From Phallusia mammillata (taxonomy: Eukaryota > Chordata > Ascidiacea > Phlebobranchia > Ascidiidae): a stretch of DNA of 64,000 bases. Location: contig QLIY01000194.1 of assembly GCA_003260075.1 (NCBI GenBank), forward strand, positions 62,001 to 126,000. The letters run 5' to 3'. This document shows, one piece after another, positions 11,891 through 24,540 of the stretch (the stretch's first letter is position 1; each line of letters begins with the position of its first letter). The position numbers and the translations under genes were made by a program. The notes beneath the pieces were generated by a model. That model made no database searches. It saw only the letters and a program-made list of their open reading frames with translations, and was not told the DNA's origin.

Positions 11891-14800
11891 GTTTCAAATA
11901 AACAGTAGTCGACAGTAACAACCTAAATATTCGTACTTAACCTGAAGAATAAATGTAACTTATAGTGCAAAAACGAACACTGAAAGCGTAACTCTTTTCA
12001 CTGAAAAAGCCTAACTTGACCCGCCGGGAATATGCTTGGAAGCATATTATTCTCCATTGGGAACATAACGTGCAGCATAATCTGCCGTTAACCTTATTTT
12101 CCATCTGGTTATGAAATTTGTAACGCAATTCTTGCGTCATGACCTTGCATAGACCTCAAATTAATTACTAAAAATATCGATCTTTGGCGAAGATTTCCTT
12201 GCTCATCTGACACCTGCAAGCATCGTTGATCACCCTTTTGCAACACCTAGGTGGCCCGTAACTAGCAATTGACCAATACCAACTGTCACTGCGGGAGAAT
12301 CCCAAGCCACACAAGCTCGTCAAGTCATAAACTGCGAAGCATGCTACGCTACAAACCTAAGTCTATGTCATTAAATATTCAAGAGGGCAACTGCTGCTTC
12401 TGCTGTCTCCTTTAAAGAAGAACCGCATAATCCAAACGTATCCGATCGTACATACATCATGCAGGACGGTGCATCGTCGAAAATCGTTTAAGTTCGGTTT
12501 TGCTCAAAACCTATATAGGGCTATTTGCACCTGCACCCTTTCAGCACCCGTTTTAAGTTTTAAAGCGTCATAAAAATTAACAAAAGTACACTTTCACAAA
12601 AATATTATCAAATCGTTAATCAACGGTTAAAACATTACAGAATATTAATTGCCAGAGTATTTTTAATACATACAGTACTTATTAAATCCATAACCTTCAA
12701 ATTGCAAACGTGTCCAGAATTTATTTAACACCTTAAATTTAAATCCATCTCTGTTTTACGCTTAAAACGCACAATACTCATCACATACACGACGTCCAAA
12801 TTGAAAGCGTGGCCCTTAAAAGTGTATCACTACCTCTTAAACTACGTGATTCTATCCCCTTGCACAGCTGAACTAGAACATTCCACAAATAATAACGGCC
12901 GTAGAGGAAACACTAATATCGGTGAATATCGTCTAATGGACGTCCTTTCGATGCGACATATTGGCGGAAACACATGACCAGCAGCTCCGATTGGCACTAA
13001 GGATTATCTCATATCGCTGCAGAAATTAGGGCAACGTTTATTTTAAATCTCCATTTCGTTTTCGATTTAAAGTGCTTTTTATGATGACGCTGGTTTAACA
13101 CAGAACATAGGTAAATTCAAATGAGTTAAATAACACTTACAAAGGCCTCCTCTTCTCACAACGGTTCGCGGCAATGCTTGATTAGGTAAATGTACTTTTA
13201 AACAACAAACAATATCTTTAAACTACACTAAATATCTGACCTGCGCTTAAAAGCATTACTGCAGCCTACTATCAAATCCTGAAAAGATAAATTCCTTTTC
13301 GAAAGTTTAAATTTTATACACATTTTCCCTTTAGTCAAGTTTCTCAGACATAACGCTTTTTCCTAGCAGTGTAACTGCAGCCACATTATCGCTACCCACA
13401 AACTTGATTGTCGCTTGTGTGCTTTACTGTTCTGCAGCCTATTACCGACTTTATAATCGTTTTAGAAAAAATGGTGTCGCAACAAATCTGTTTTCAAGAA
13501 AAATGTACTTAACTCAACCAAACAGGTCCTAAATAGTCGTTCACATAGCCTATATTAGACCTAACAAATCATCCATGGTTTTCACTCTTTAAGCAAGCTA
13601 AACAAGCCGTTGCCAACATGCATTTTAATACGACCGCTTCTGGGCTAGAAGTGTGCCAACTGCTGCATTATGCCTTTGTATTGATCGACCGACGTACCTA
13701 TACGCCCCGCATTGATTTGGCTGGGTGCAAGAAAGAAGATTGATTTACTTCGAACAGGCAAGACGCGCAACGTCGCTACACTTTTCGGTGATCAAACCGA
13801 TCGTGTAAGTACAAAATTGTCCATAGCTGTCGTCGGAAAAAGATTGATAGCGTCGAAGAAAATCAATTGTTTGTGCCGACTCATTTTTAATTGCATCAAA
13901 TCTGTTTTCTTTTTTCAAACAACATTGCGCTTTCTGTTCGAACAAACAAAGACAATAGAAATTAAAAATATATATATTTCACATTAATTTGATTAAAAGG
14001 AAAGTTTATGCTTGTGGTTTGGCTTTCTACTTTGTTGATCGTTTTGCATCCTTTTGTTTTAAATGGCAAGTGGCAAGAAACCCGATTTGTGTGCAGTAGG
14101 CCTAACCTAACCGAGTGTAGGCTAGCCTACTGGATTTTAAACATTGATTAAATATCATTACGTTTGCGCACAAAAAGACATGTTTGAAAAAGGGAAAGAT
14201 AACAAACATTACAACTACAACATTTAAATTTTTGTGTTGAATACAGTGGTGGGATTCAGCCGGTTCGCACCAGTTTCTACAAAACGTCTCACGAAATGTT
14301 ATGAGATCAGCGAACCGGTTAGCATTACTGGTTACTGTACCGGTTCTATAGAACCGTCTGAAATTTTATGAGATCAGCGAACCGGTTAGCATTACTGGTT
14401 ACTGTCTCAAAATTGACTTTTTGTAGCAGAACCGGCTGAAAAATATGACTTTTGTGATAGAACCGGCTGACAAAAATTTGAATCGTACCACTTATTGAAT
14501 ACTATAAATATAAACTGCTCGTAGGCTTTTGCCGATTATTTAGAAATATTTTCCAAAAATGTAAATTGAATTATTCTTCCACTTGTTTTAGGTGTTAATA
14601 TTTTTCAGCAAAAAACATGTTTATCAAAGTGGCAATGTATGTTGACACAAATGTATGCCAGCAAGCAACCCAGCAAAATAAAACTTTTGCAAACGAAAAA
14701 TATTATTGTTGAATCGTCACAGTTGGGTGCTTGATCAGTTTCCCTGGAAATTCAAGACGCAGCTTTGTGCAGCAGAATGTGCTCGAATATTAAATTGTGA

Positions 14801-15678
14801 AACACAAGGCAGTATGTAGCTTGTGTGGAATAAGTTGTCAATTTTGCCTACAAAACGTACAAACCTGTGTGTAGTACGTAAATTACCACTGTATTTTGCA
14901 GAAAGTTGTTGCTAATTTTATGCTATCTTGTTCGATTTTTCCCAAACAATTCAAGTCTCCTGTTTGTATCTAAATTGGATTTGAGTTAAGTTGAGTTTAT
15001 TTCGCCGGGAAAAATCGTAGCAGCACAATTGCGCTAAAATATTCACCAGGCCGGGAATAGCTGCGCAACGTTCGGACGTTAAAAAGCGGGACAAATATGA
15101 GGGTACAATTGGTGGAGGGATGGAAGACGCGCTGCAACTACACCGTCATTATAAGCGTTATTTGACGGGGACTCACATCGGAGGGTGAGGTTGGCGCATT
15201 TTGGACATCGAGACTGGGGGGGGCAACGTTGGTGGAACTAGTCAAGTTGGGACCTAAAAGCTAACCACCCGCGTTAGGGAAAGAGGGTGGGGTTCAACAG
15301 GAAAAGAAACCACCCAAAGAAACCCTGTTGGATAGTTTCAGGCGCCGGAAGAAAGGGTGCAGCACGAAACTCAGTGACAAAACTAATAGTTACTTCTAAA
15401 AGCCTTTCTCTAATTTAATCCAGTTTATTGCTCTCTGTAGAAACTGAAGATACTTTTTAGCGAAATTAATTTGTTCTTCATAACATTGTCAACTGATTTT
15501 AACCTGGAAATAAATATTTCTCAACTTGTGATATATCTAAATAGCGTTCATAATGTTTTTAGTCATGCATTTCAAAATCAAAACTATAGTACACCAACGA
15601 CAATATTTTTGATTATCTAAACTAATGCACAGAATATATATTTCACCCTACTGCATTATTACTTTAGATATTAAGACA
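11891..15678. other. Shared upstream region between two divergent genes
   Basis: 3.8 kb between the minus-strand lectin start and the plus-strand GNAT-PARP start. It must hold both promoters, but no definite element was identified. It contains a MITE (14244-14493) and a GC-richer patch at about 15000-15380 with an inverted repeat (caacagg ... cctgttgg, near 15294-15331) that looks like a transposon or retroelement remnant. The ORF at 13712-13987 has no recognisable features. Confidence 0.45.
14244..14493. mobile_element. hAT-like MITE, 250 bp, internally duplicated copy
   Basis: Same family as 2599-2778 and 3903-4082 but in inverted orientation. The left end is CAGTGGTGGGATTCAGCCGG and the right end GAATCGTACCACTT is degraded. 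The target duplication is 7 of 8 (gttgaata at 14236-14243, attgaata at 14494-14501). A segment of about 65-70 bp (atgagatcagcgaaccggtt...) is duplicated inside the element, which accounts for the extra length over 180 bp. Confidence 0.85.
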
Positions 15679-18600
15679 ATGTCTGCCCCAGTGGTGCTGC
15701 AACTGCCTACAGTGAGCTTTTCCAAACACAAGAAAAAGCACAGTGCTTGTACAACATCATCAGTTGGCACTAAGCAGACAGAAAACACGGATGTAAATCC
15801 TCAATCAGATGATTCTTCAGTTACTATTATTCCTGTTGTGATAGATTTTGAAAGGTTGTTAAAAAAAGAAAACAAAGTTCAAGAACAAGTAAGATTTTTT
15901 ATTCAATATAATGTAAATACGAAATCATGCAGTTGTCAGTTACTGTTGCAAATTGTGTGACATTGCTATATGAACCTGATCAAACAAGGTGTCAAGGCCC
16001 TTTTGTGTGTTTTCAAATATATTATGTATTTATACATATTTATTTATATGTATCATATACGAACAAAACTACAATTTTTGTTTGTCACACACTGTTTTTG
16101 TTTTTGGTTTGTTCAACATTTTGATTCAAATATTTGGTTGACCTAATTATCTTACATATGGTTATTTTTAGGTGGTTGAAGGGGTAGAAAACAAGGACTT
16201 ATTGCATGGTGTTGCCAACCTTTATGGAATTTCACTTCCTGAACTGACAGATGACATTATATATCCTACTTTGTGTGAAAAGTGGTCAAAAACTTTGTTG
16301 CTGATAAGACAAGAAGATGAAGTAATTAAAGATTTAAGCCAACAAACAAGAAAAATAAAGGATCTTGGAAAGTTGGAAACTGACATTAAAGACAGGGGTA
16401 AGTTAGACTGATGTATAACGTTACAAACAGGTTTTGTTATTTGTGGTTGACTTCAAGCAGTTTGACTTTACCAGTAAATAGATATATACTTTGATTTGAC
16501 TATTAATAAGTCATTTTAACAGTTTTTAATTACTTTTCTGTGAAAAATATATTTTTGTTATTTTTACATCCTGCCAAAAGCATTGAAAGTTTGTCATTTT
16601 TTACATCCTGCCAAAAGCATTAAACTATACACTGGTTTTGATATTAACACAAAAATGACCATTGGTAGAAAAAGCTGCAGCTATTTCGGAGCAAGCTGTA
16701 AACATCTTCAGTGATGATGAATCAGCAGATGAAGACGAAGACGGTAGTGATGACAACTGGATGTTGCAAGTCACAGAATTTCTTCAGCAAGTTAAAGATA
16801 GATACAAAAAACGTCAGGAGTAAGTTAACTATGTTTGTAGTTTGGTGTTTATCAAGATAGTCTACCGAGGTCACAAATTTTTGGCAGATTTTATGAATCT
16901 CAAAAATCCAAAATGGCTGTCGGAGATGATGCCAAAACTTCTGTTTCTAAAGACTTAATTGGTAAGCATAATATTTATTATAGTGTGAGCAAATGTTGTT
17001 TTTTAAAGGCAACAAATATTTGTGCAATAAGTAAATTTTGTGCAAAAATCTTTATTTATGAATTCTGATCGTCCAGGTGTTGAAAATCGCATTGTGGCTA
17101 GTGCCACGTTTGAACGTTCCTATGAAAAGCCTGGACAGAGGGTTATACAGCTGACATTAATTGCTGTAAGGAAGAAGTACCGATATCTTGGCATTGGTCA
17201 CTATATGATGAAGCAGATTCATGACTCCACTATAACTGGTGGCAGTGATGTAATAGTAGTGAATGCTGATCAAAACGCAGTGGACTTTTTTGAAAAAGAA
17301 GGTTAGACAATTGGTCCTTAAAGTATTTCTACTTGTTGCATTCAAGCGTATATATAATATACAAAATTGTACAAAAACATAAATTTGAAAAATTAAAAAT
17401 CAACATATAAACAACTAACTTTGACGAAATTTAAATAAACTTCTAGGTTTTACTGATGATGTACTGCTCAATAGTCCTTATGCACATATTGGGGACATTT
17501 GGTTCAACAGCAAGAGGATGTGCTTTCTTCCCTCATACGTGTCATCAAGTGTTGACAGAAGTGCACTAAACTCATTGCCTCCAGAGTTTGATCCTAGCTT
17601 GACAGAACTAGATTTAAGGGAAATGGAATTGGAAACAGCGTTGTGGAGGGAGAAAAGCTTGCAAGTACATCAATAGTTTAAATTAAAGTAAAAAGTTTGA
17701 CAAAAGTTGTATCTGCTTTTTATCTGTTTAAATAAGTACTGTACCTCATTATCATTTTGAGATTTGCTTGGTACATTTATACTGCATATGTTGCATCCAA
17801 AGTAGGAAATTGCCTGTAATGAACTTTGTGCTCACAAACTATGATGATGTACTACACATTTTAGTTTTCTATTAGTCTTCCTACAATGACAATTTTTTTA
17901 TCTGCAATGCAATAAAGTTTTTTTTATTGGAAAATCAAACCTTCTGTACAGCTAAAAAATGTACAGAAGGCCAGCAATTTGTGTCAAGAACAAACTCATT
18001 GAATCCATTCTCCACATTGTTCCTTAAAAAGATTTGTTGGTAATGTTTTATAATTACAGGCATACCAATCTCAAGTCCTTATTGTGCGTCGAATGCGACA
18101 AGAAGTTCTCACTCTCAGAGCAAAACTGGCACTGCAGGATGAAATGATAGCAAATCTTCAGCGGGAGCTTGAAATAGCAAAAGAATCAAAACTTGCATCA
18201 CAAGAGAGTCACCTTAGAAAACGTCTAAGCAAACTTCGTGAAGCAATGTTAGACCTAGAAGAAGAGGTCAACTTAGGAAATGAAGGTGTTTATACTATTA
18301 CTATTTAAATTATGTTGTTGTTTTTAAATTCAGAATCTCCTAAAACACATGCTGTCATTTCTAAAAAAAATCTGTTCCTTTCATATTTTTTATAGGTTCA
18401 ACTGAAGCTGTAGGTGCAACTGAATCACTTTGCTCTTCTTCAGCACAAGATAATTCATCATATAAGTCAGAAACCAGTCAAAGTCAGGTCAAAATTATAT
18501 CAACTGATTTTCCTTGCACTAGTGAGACTGATCCAAAACTTTCTGAAGATGATCAAACCAGTGGCAAAGCATCACAAGATTCTGTTCAAGACACTGTAGT

Positions 18601-19240
18601 TGGCTTGCCAGTCCCAAAATACCAAAAACAGGATGAACTAAAAGAGCTTGCTCTAATGGAAATAAATCATTGCTTTACAGCCAGCATGGACAGTGGTGAA
18701 TACAACTTTAGTGGCACAGCATATCATGTTACAAATATTGTCAATACATTGTCTGCAATGCCATCTCCCACTGTGGTCCAGCTATATGAGCAAACCAGAC
18801 TTAAAAGTTGTCACCCAGACATAGTTGCCAACCTGTACTTTTGCGGCACTCAAGGATCACTGACCAATGATAGAATGCTGGATATTCTTACAAAGGGTTT
18901 TAGCACCGAGGACTTTGCACAGAGCGAGTATGGAATTGGGTTACATTTTTCAAGACATGCTCGTGCAGCAGCAAGGTTTTCACCAACAGGGAAGATTCTT
19001 GTTGCTAAGGTCTGCCTTGGAAGTACCCAGACTGTTACAGCAAAAGATCCATGTCGTAGTAGTCCACCAGATGGACATGATTCAATACTTACTCAAGGAA
19101 GATTGTCATCCATGTCAGAGGGTATGTCAAGGGGACATTTCTACTCAAGATCATCCAACACTGGATCTAGTGAATACATTGTGTTCGATGTACACCAAGC
19201 GCTTCCTCTTGCATTTATTGAGTACAACCTAATTTTTTAA
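15679..19240 (+). CDS. GNAT acetyltransferase-PARP-like fusion protein, 654 aa
   Basis: Exons 15679-15888, 16172-16397, 16669-16819, 16888-16961, 17077-17301, 17447-17664, 18060-18285, 18396-19240; 1965 nt, in frame. Residues 1-150 carry an N-terminal region of unknown fold with an acidic stretch. A GNAT core follows at about 151-250: motif A is R186-Y-L-G189-I-G191 (RxxGxG, acetyl-CoA binding), then VIVVNADQNAVDFFEKEGF, typical of the end of the fold. A long coiled coil spans about 299-372. The C-terminus (about 500-654) is PARP-like: LYFCGTQGS, GFSTEDF, GIGLHFSRHARAAARF, ILVAKVCLG, and SSEYIVFDVHQALPLAFIEY. The usual H-Y-E triad reads C523-H557-E633, so ADP-ribosyl transfer may be altered or lost. 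I do not recognise a named orthologue. DNAAF1 begins 275 bp downstream on the same strand. Confidence 0.88.
17911..17916 (+). terminator. AATAAA inside an intron of the GNAT-PARP gene
   Basis: A canonical poly(A) signal lies 247 bp into the intron that follows the GNAT exons. If the donor at 17665 is not used, the reading frame continues for three codons to a TAG, giving a GNAT-only protein of about 301 aa. Use of this site is inference. Confidence 0.4.
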
Positions 19241-19515
19241 AATTGTTAATTTTTTTGCAAATCCGGTGTGCGAGTGAGTGCCAAAATGTTAGACTCAGTT
19301 GTGACGAAAAGATACTACAGCACACCTGACAAAACTATCCTCTTTATTGCATGCTTACTACTTGTTTCTTCCATAAACTTCTTGTTTTGCATGTCATTTT
19401 TAAGTCCACTATTCCTTACACTGTGAAAAGTTTTGTTTAGTTTTGATGCTTGTTAGTGCCAACTATTAAATATTTATTTGCAGATATATTTGGTAAGTAT
19501 TTTTGTGCTATAAAA

Positions 19516-22500
19516 ATGCCATTGATTGTGGAACTGCCTGATGAAATTCCGTCAGAAAACACAAGCAATTCAACAATACCCTTCAATACAAACACAGTAA
19601 GTTGCACATTTTTTGTGATTTGAAAATAAATGTTTTCAAACTAAATCTCAAAAACTTTGGAAACTAAAACTTTTTGTTTTAAAGACCATATATGGCAACC
19701 AACATTGCTTTCTTTGAACTTGGACTTTTTTCATTAGGTGATAAAATTTAAAAGAGAAGTCAAGTTTTAATTCCTTTAAGTCATTGCAGGAAGGTGAAAG
19801 TGAACCAATTGCTGTCTCTGAACCATCACCACCAATAGAAACTGTCACGGAAAATGCTCCAAATATTGAAGATAAAGAAGAAGTTTTAGATGCTTCTGAG
19901 TCGTCTCCAAACTATGAAGCCACCCAGGAAGACTTTACGGAGTGGATTGCCAACACTGATGATGAATCAATGTCAGATGTCACATCTACAGCTGGATCAG
20001 TATCAACTGTTGATGTATGTTGCTTTGCATTACTCTTTACTTTTAATAAGTAACACAGTTTTTTTTACTGTGTGCTAGTGGTACAATGTACTGACCATAA
20101 CTTGGTAAAGAAACAAAACAGAGATTTTTGTTTCTCATAATGCTCAAGAAAATAGAGAACAAGAATCAGTGAGGTGGAAGGCCTAAGAGAAAAGAAAATT
20201 TGTTTTGGTCTAATGAGACAATAGTGATAAGTAGTGAGTGGTAGTATTATGCAACATGGGTTGATAGAAGTGTATAGGTATAGTGTATTTTGTATTTTTC
20301 CTTTTTGAATTTTGTTTGTCTATTTAGGAAAAACAAGACATGGAAGACACAAGAGAAGGTAATTTATTTAAAAATATATGAATTTATTTCAAGTTTTTGT
20401 TTTGTGAACTTATTTCTCTTAGGTTCAAGATGTGGGATTGACATGGAGAAGCTGGAAACCCTGTATCCAGGATGGAGACTTTCATCTGATGTCAAAAGTG
20501 TTCAGAGAAGAAGATATGGCAAGTTAAACTCTCATAATATTGTAGTGGTTTTGCTACTTATAGAAAGCTAAAGCTTAACCTTATGTTGTTAAACCCTCCC
20601 CCTTTATTTAACTTTTACAGAGGATGTAAAAAAGCGCCAAACCACTGGAAGAACAGTGGAAGATTTTGTACAGGACATGAAGCAGCGTTCGCTTGTTCAT
20701 GGTGTTACTGAGTGTGTGGAAAAACCTGCACCTGGAGATGCAAAGCCGAAGCCAAACAAGTCAAAAAGTGTTTCATTCACACAAGATTTGAAACCAAACA
20801 ATAGCAATGCTAATAAGGCACCAGAATCTAAAGAGCCAAGTATGTTTAACTTGTCAACTATACTTTATATTGTTACAACACACCTAATATCATTTATTGT
20901 GTTTGACAGAAGATACTACAACTTCCACTTATTATGAGGTAGGAAGTGCTGAAGCCGAAGCCAAAAACCAGGAGAATTTCGAGAAAAAGGATGAAGCATG
21001 GTAGTAACTCAAAAAATTACATGAAAGTTTATGAAACATTGTCTCATGGTAACCTTGTAATTTTTGTACATTAGTGATGTGCTTCAAAAAGTGGAAACTG
21101 CAGAAGAAAGAAGAAAGCGCGAAAAAGAAGAGGAAGAAATGTCGAGATATCCAAGGTAATGGGAGTTTTTGTCACAGGCCAAATCTTCTGATGTCAATTC
21201 ATGTGCAACTTTGTTTTCTAGGATGACAAAGGATGCTTTAAAAAAGATTTGCAAACAACACAAGCTTTATTCCACTCCATACCTCAATGATAACTTATAT
21301 CTTCATTACAAAGGTGCTTGTTGATTTTATTGAGTTCTATATATTGGTTATGTTGTGCTCTTTTGCCATTTTACTTTATATTCAATCACTTTTCAATTCA
21401 TTCAGGATGGTGGAGGATTGAAAATCTTGATGAATACACTGGATTGAAATGCATATGGCTGGAAGTTAATGGTTTAAGGAAGATTGAAAACCTTGAAAAA
21501 CTTACTCAGTTGAGGTAAAGATGGTTTGAAAAATTCCAGCGTTTATATGTATGTTTATGTCAAATTTGACTCCAACAAGCTATATTGCAGAAATTAATTG
21601 TATATCCGGTCTATCATAACACACCGTTTTTTTTTCGGTAGATGCCTCTACTTGCAGCAGAACCTAATAGACAAAATAGAAAATTTGGAAACACTTCAGG
21701 ATCTACGAGTGCTTAACCTATCCAACAACCAACTCCTGAAAGTCGAAAACCTGTGTAAGTAAAATAATAACTTTCTCATTATTTTGTTACATTACGATTC
21801 CTATGTCGATACATTATACCGAACAGGTAGTAACAGAAATAAAATATTAGGGACGTACACCTCTGAAGGTATGGGGTTTAGGGTTCGAAAGTATAAGGAT
21901 GTGGGCCCAAATAAGACGCACATAAATTTACTAAATGGCTGGGATGCTGTAAGACAGATATCTCAGTGGTGCAATACCATTAAACCCATCGCCAACCCCA
22001 ACGACTCCCAGGGATTTGTCTGTATCGACTACTAACCAGTTATTGCACCAGTTTCTGTTGTTCGAACCTACTCCGAGTTAAGTAGAAAAACTAAAAGTGA
22101 ATGGGTGAGAGACTTTCACTGTGAGGGTTTCTATTAAAACAAGTATAATTCCCAGAATTAACTTTTGCAAAATTTTACAGCTTGCCTTCCCAGGCTGGAA
22201 AGCCTCCAGATGGCTCACAATCATTGCTGCACCGTTGAAGCGCTCGAGCATCTAAAAGAGTGCAAAGAAATAAGTGTGTTAGACCTATCGCACAATAGGA
22301 TTGAGGATCCAGCCGTTGTTGACGTGTTTGAAGCAATGCCTAGTCTTGTACGTATATTTGTACACATTGTGTTAAAATTACCAAACATTTTATAGGCTAA
22401 ATTCAACTGCAATTATCAGAAGGCTGTGTGCTTTTAATATCGTTTCTTGCTGTCACTGACTTTCAAATAGTTTTATTTTCGTTTGTTTACGGTTGTTGTT

Positions 22501-24540
22501 GTTGTTGTTGACATTATAAGTTGAGAGTTAATAGCACCATTTTACCAAAACATTACGTTTCTTACAGAGAGTACTAAACCTAATGGGAAATCCTGTTATC
22601 AAGAAAATCAGGTTCTATCGAAAAAACTTGATCGTGCGGCTTAAGGATCTTACCTACTTAGATGACAGGTATAAAAATGATTAATTGATTACCCCTAGAC
22701 AAAAGCAATGTGTTTGACCAAGGAAACGTTATTTTTTTGTCCATTTAGGCCTGTTTTCCCACGTGACCGCTCATGCGCAGAAGCATGGTATCGTGGTGGT
22801 CACGAAGCAGAGAAAGCAGAAAGGCAGCACTGGGTCAACAAAGAACGACAAAAGATACAGGTACGTGGAATTTTCATTCTATGGTTGTTTTACGTATGTG
22901 CGATGAAATTATACGTCTTATGTTTTATGTTACTTTTTGCCCTCACAAAATTCCGTAAATTATGCTGTCTTTTTTCCAGGACAGTATCGATTATCTGCAC
23001 AATGTAAGGAAAGAGGCACAAGCTAAGAGAGAGGATTCTGGAGTTACCTGTAAGTTGCATGTCAGAGATAACTTGTGGTTGCAGGAATCTTTTTCTGTTT
23101 TTAGTGGAATCGAAGGTCACCCCGGTCAAAATGTTCGAGCCAAAGGTACCTGGAGAAGAGACTACACCACCATCAACACCACCAGAGGGCGCCGACGAGT
23201 CGAAAGAAAGTACAACAGACGGAGATTCCAAACCAGAAGCTGAAATGATCAACAATGAGGAGACAGAAGTTAAGTCAGACAACAAATTGTTACAAGAGGA
23301 AGGAAAATTTGTCACTGAAATTCCAGGTATCAGAATAAATCTGTGGGTTTATGGTTGGTAAATTTTAGAAGCAAATAGATTGTCGTAATTCTGTTGCTAT
23401 AGGCATGACAAAAGCTGCTCACAAATGTGTTGTTATCCAAACGCTAATAAATCGGTTTGTTTCATATATATAACTGTATTTGTGTTTCGTAGATGAGGAA
23501 TCCATCGAAACTATTGAGTTAAAAGCGGATGACAACAACAAGTTCGACCTTGACGATTTGCCCGACCTTGAAGATGTGGAAATTGACGAGCTGGGCGGCG
23601 TATCCAGCATCAACTTGCTGGTAAGTTATTATACAATGCTATAGTTGTAGATAAAATAAGGTCATTGTTAAGGTGAATCCAAAGCAAAAATATTAACATC
23701 AAGTCAATACAAACATCCTAATTAAATCTTCATATTTTTTGACAAAACAAAACTTCTAATCTAGAGCAGACAGATTCCAGAAGCGACTAAACTTTACTGT
23801 TTTCATCATTGTTTATCATTTGATTGCAATGCATTTAGTCGGAAAATCGACCTAAGATAGAAGTTTTGGAAAACAACTACGTTGCCGAAGCGGGAAGCAA
23901 AACTAAAATATCAGACAAAACGTACAGCAGTGAAGGTCAATTTCAGAGGTTGCTCATTGAAGATGTTACTGAAAAGGTGGGTTGAATTTGGTAAAGCTCC
24001 CGATATAAACTTTTGGGCAAGGCGTTGTCGGTTTTGGCTCTGCGTTTGCTCGCCTTGAAAGTAATACACGGTATGCGTTTTAAAATCGGTAAATATCTTT
24101 TGATATGCAGATGTTTTACAGTAAAGTTTTTAAAACTACACAGGCAAGTTTCTCGCGATTTGTCGTGACAAACTTTTCTTGCCATGATCTAATGAGATTT
24201 GAAACATTTTTTTCAATTTTTTGTGGGTATCGTATATGCAAGTTTCCACACTACACCCTACCCTATGGATAAGCATCGACAAGGTGGACATAAAGGCATT
24301 TCTAAACGTTTCTGCGTGTTACAGAATGAAGAAAGCAAATCAGAAAATTTAGCAGACGGCGGATCCGGTGATACTGCTGATGATGCAAAAGGTGAGAACA
24401 GGTGCCCTACTCTTAGCCACGTGGAGTAGGATTTTGGTTCTTGGTGTTAGTCATTACGGAGGATAACATTTTTGTTTACATTAGACATACAGACACATTC
24501 GAAAGACAATGAAGACGAACTGGAATTTGGACTTGATTGA
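19516..24540 (+). CDS. DNAAF1: Dynein axonemal assembly factor 1 (LRRC50), 732 aa
   Basis: Cytoplasmic factor for pre-assembly of ciliary dynein arms. Nineteen exons: 19516-19596, 19790-20014, 20328-20358, 20423-20518, 20621-20839, 20910-21000, 21075-21155, 21222-21313, 21406-21514, 21642-21754, 22181-22347, 22568-22668, 22749-22860, 22980-23049, 23105-23326, 23493-23620, 23839-23976, 24325-24391, 24485-24540. Residues 1-274 are an acidic, low-complexity N-terminus. From about 275 the family signature starts: [16 protein letters not shown], six leucine-rich repeats ([20 protein letters not shown] onward), then [34 protein letters not shown], and a helical and disordered tail with DDLPDLEDV. 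Length is close to human (about 725). The N-terminal extension is longer than in vertebrates. The last two exons occur again at 25157-25223 and 25317-25372 because of an apparent assembly duplication. A poly(A) signal AATAAA is at 24822. Confidence 0.97.
20519..20620 (+). other. DNAAF1: GC-AG intron in DNAAF1
   Basis: Intron 4 must begin with GC (TATG|GCAAGT) to keep the frame into [10 protein letters not shown]. The nearest GT donor shifts the frame and meets a stop within about 30 codons. The rest of the donor fits the strong consensus expected for GC introns. Confidence 0.8.

Noticed and set aside
21784..22035. 83-codon ORF in a DNAAF1 intron
   Set aside because: It is fully inside an intron whose flanking exons join in frame; no recognisable domain. 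It may be part of a mobile element, but ends were not found.
22221..22412. Antisense ORFs over DNAAF1, HOOK and CWC27 exons
   Set aside because: They are shadows of exons whose plus- or minus-strand translations match known families.
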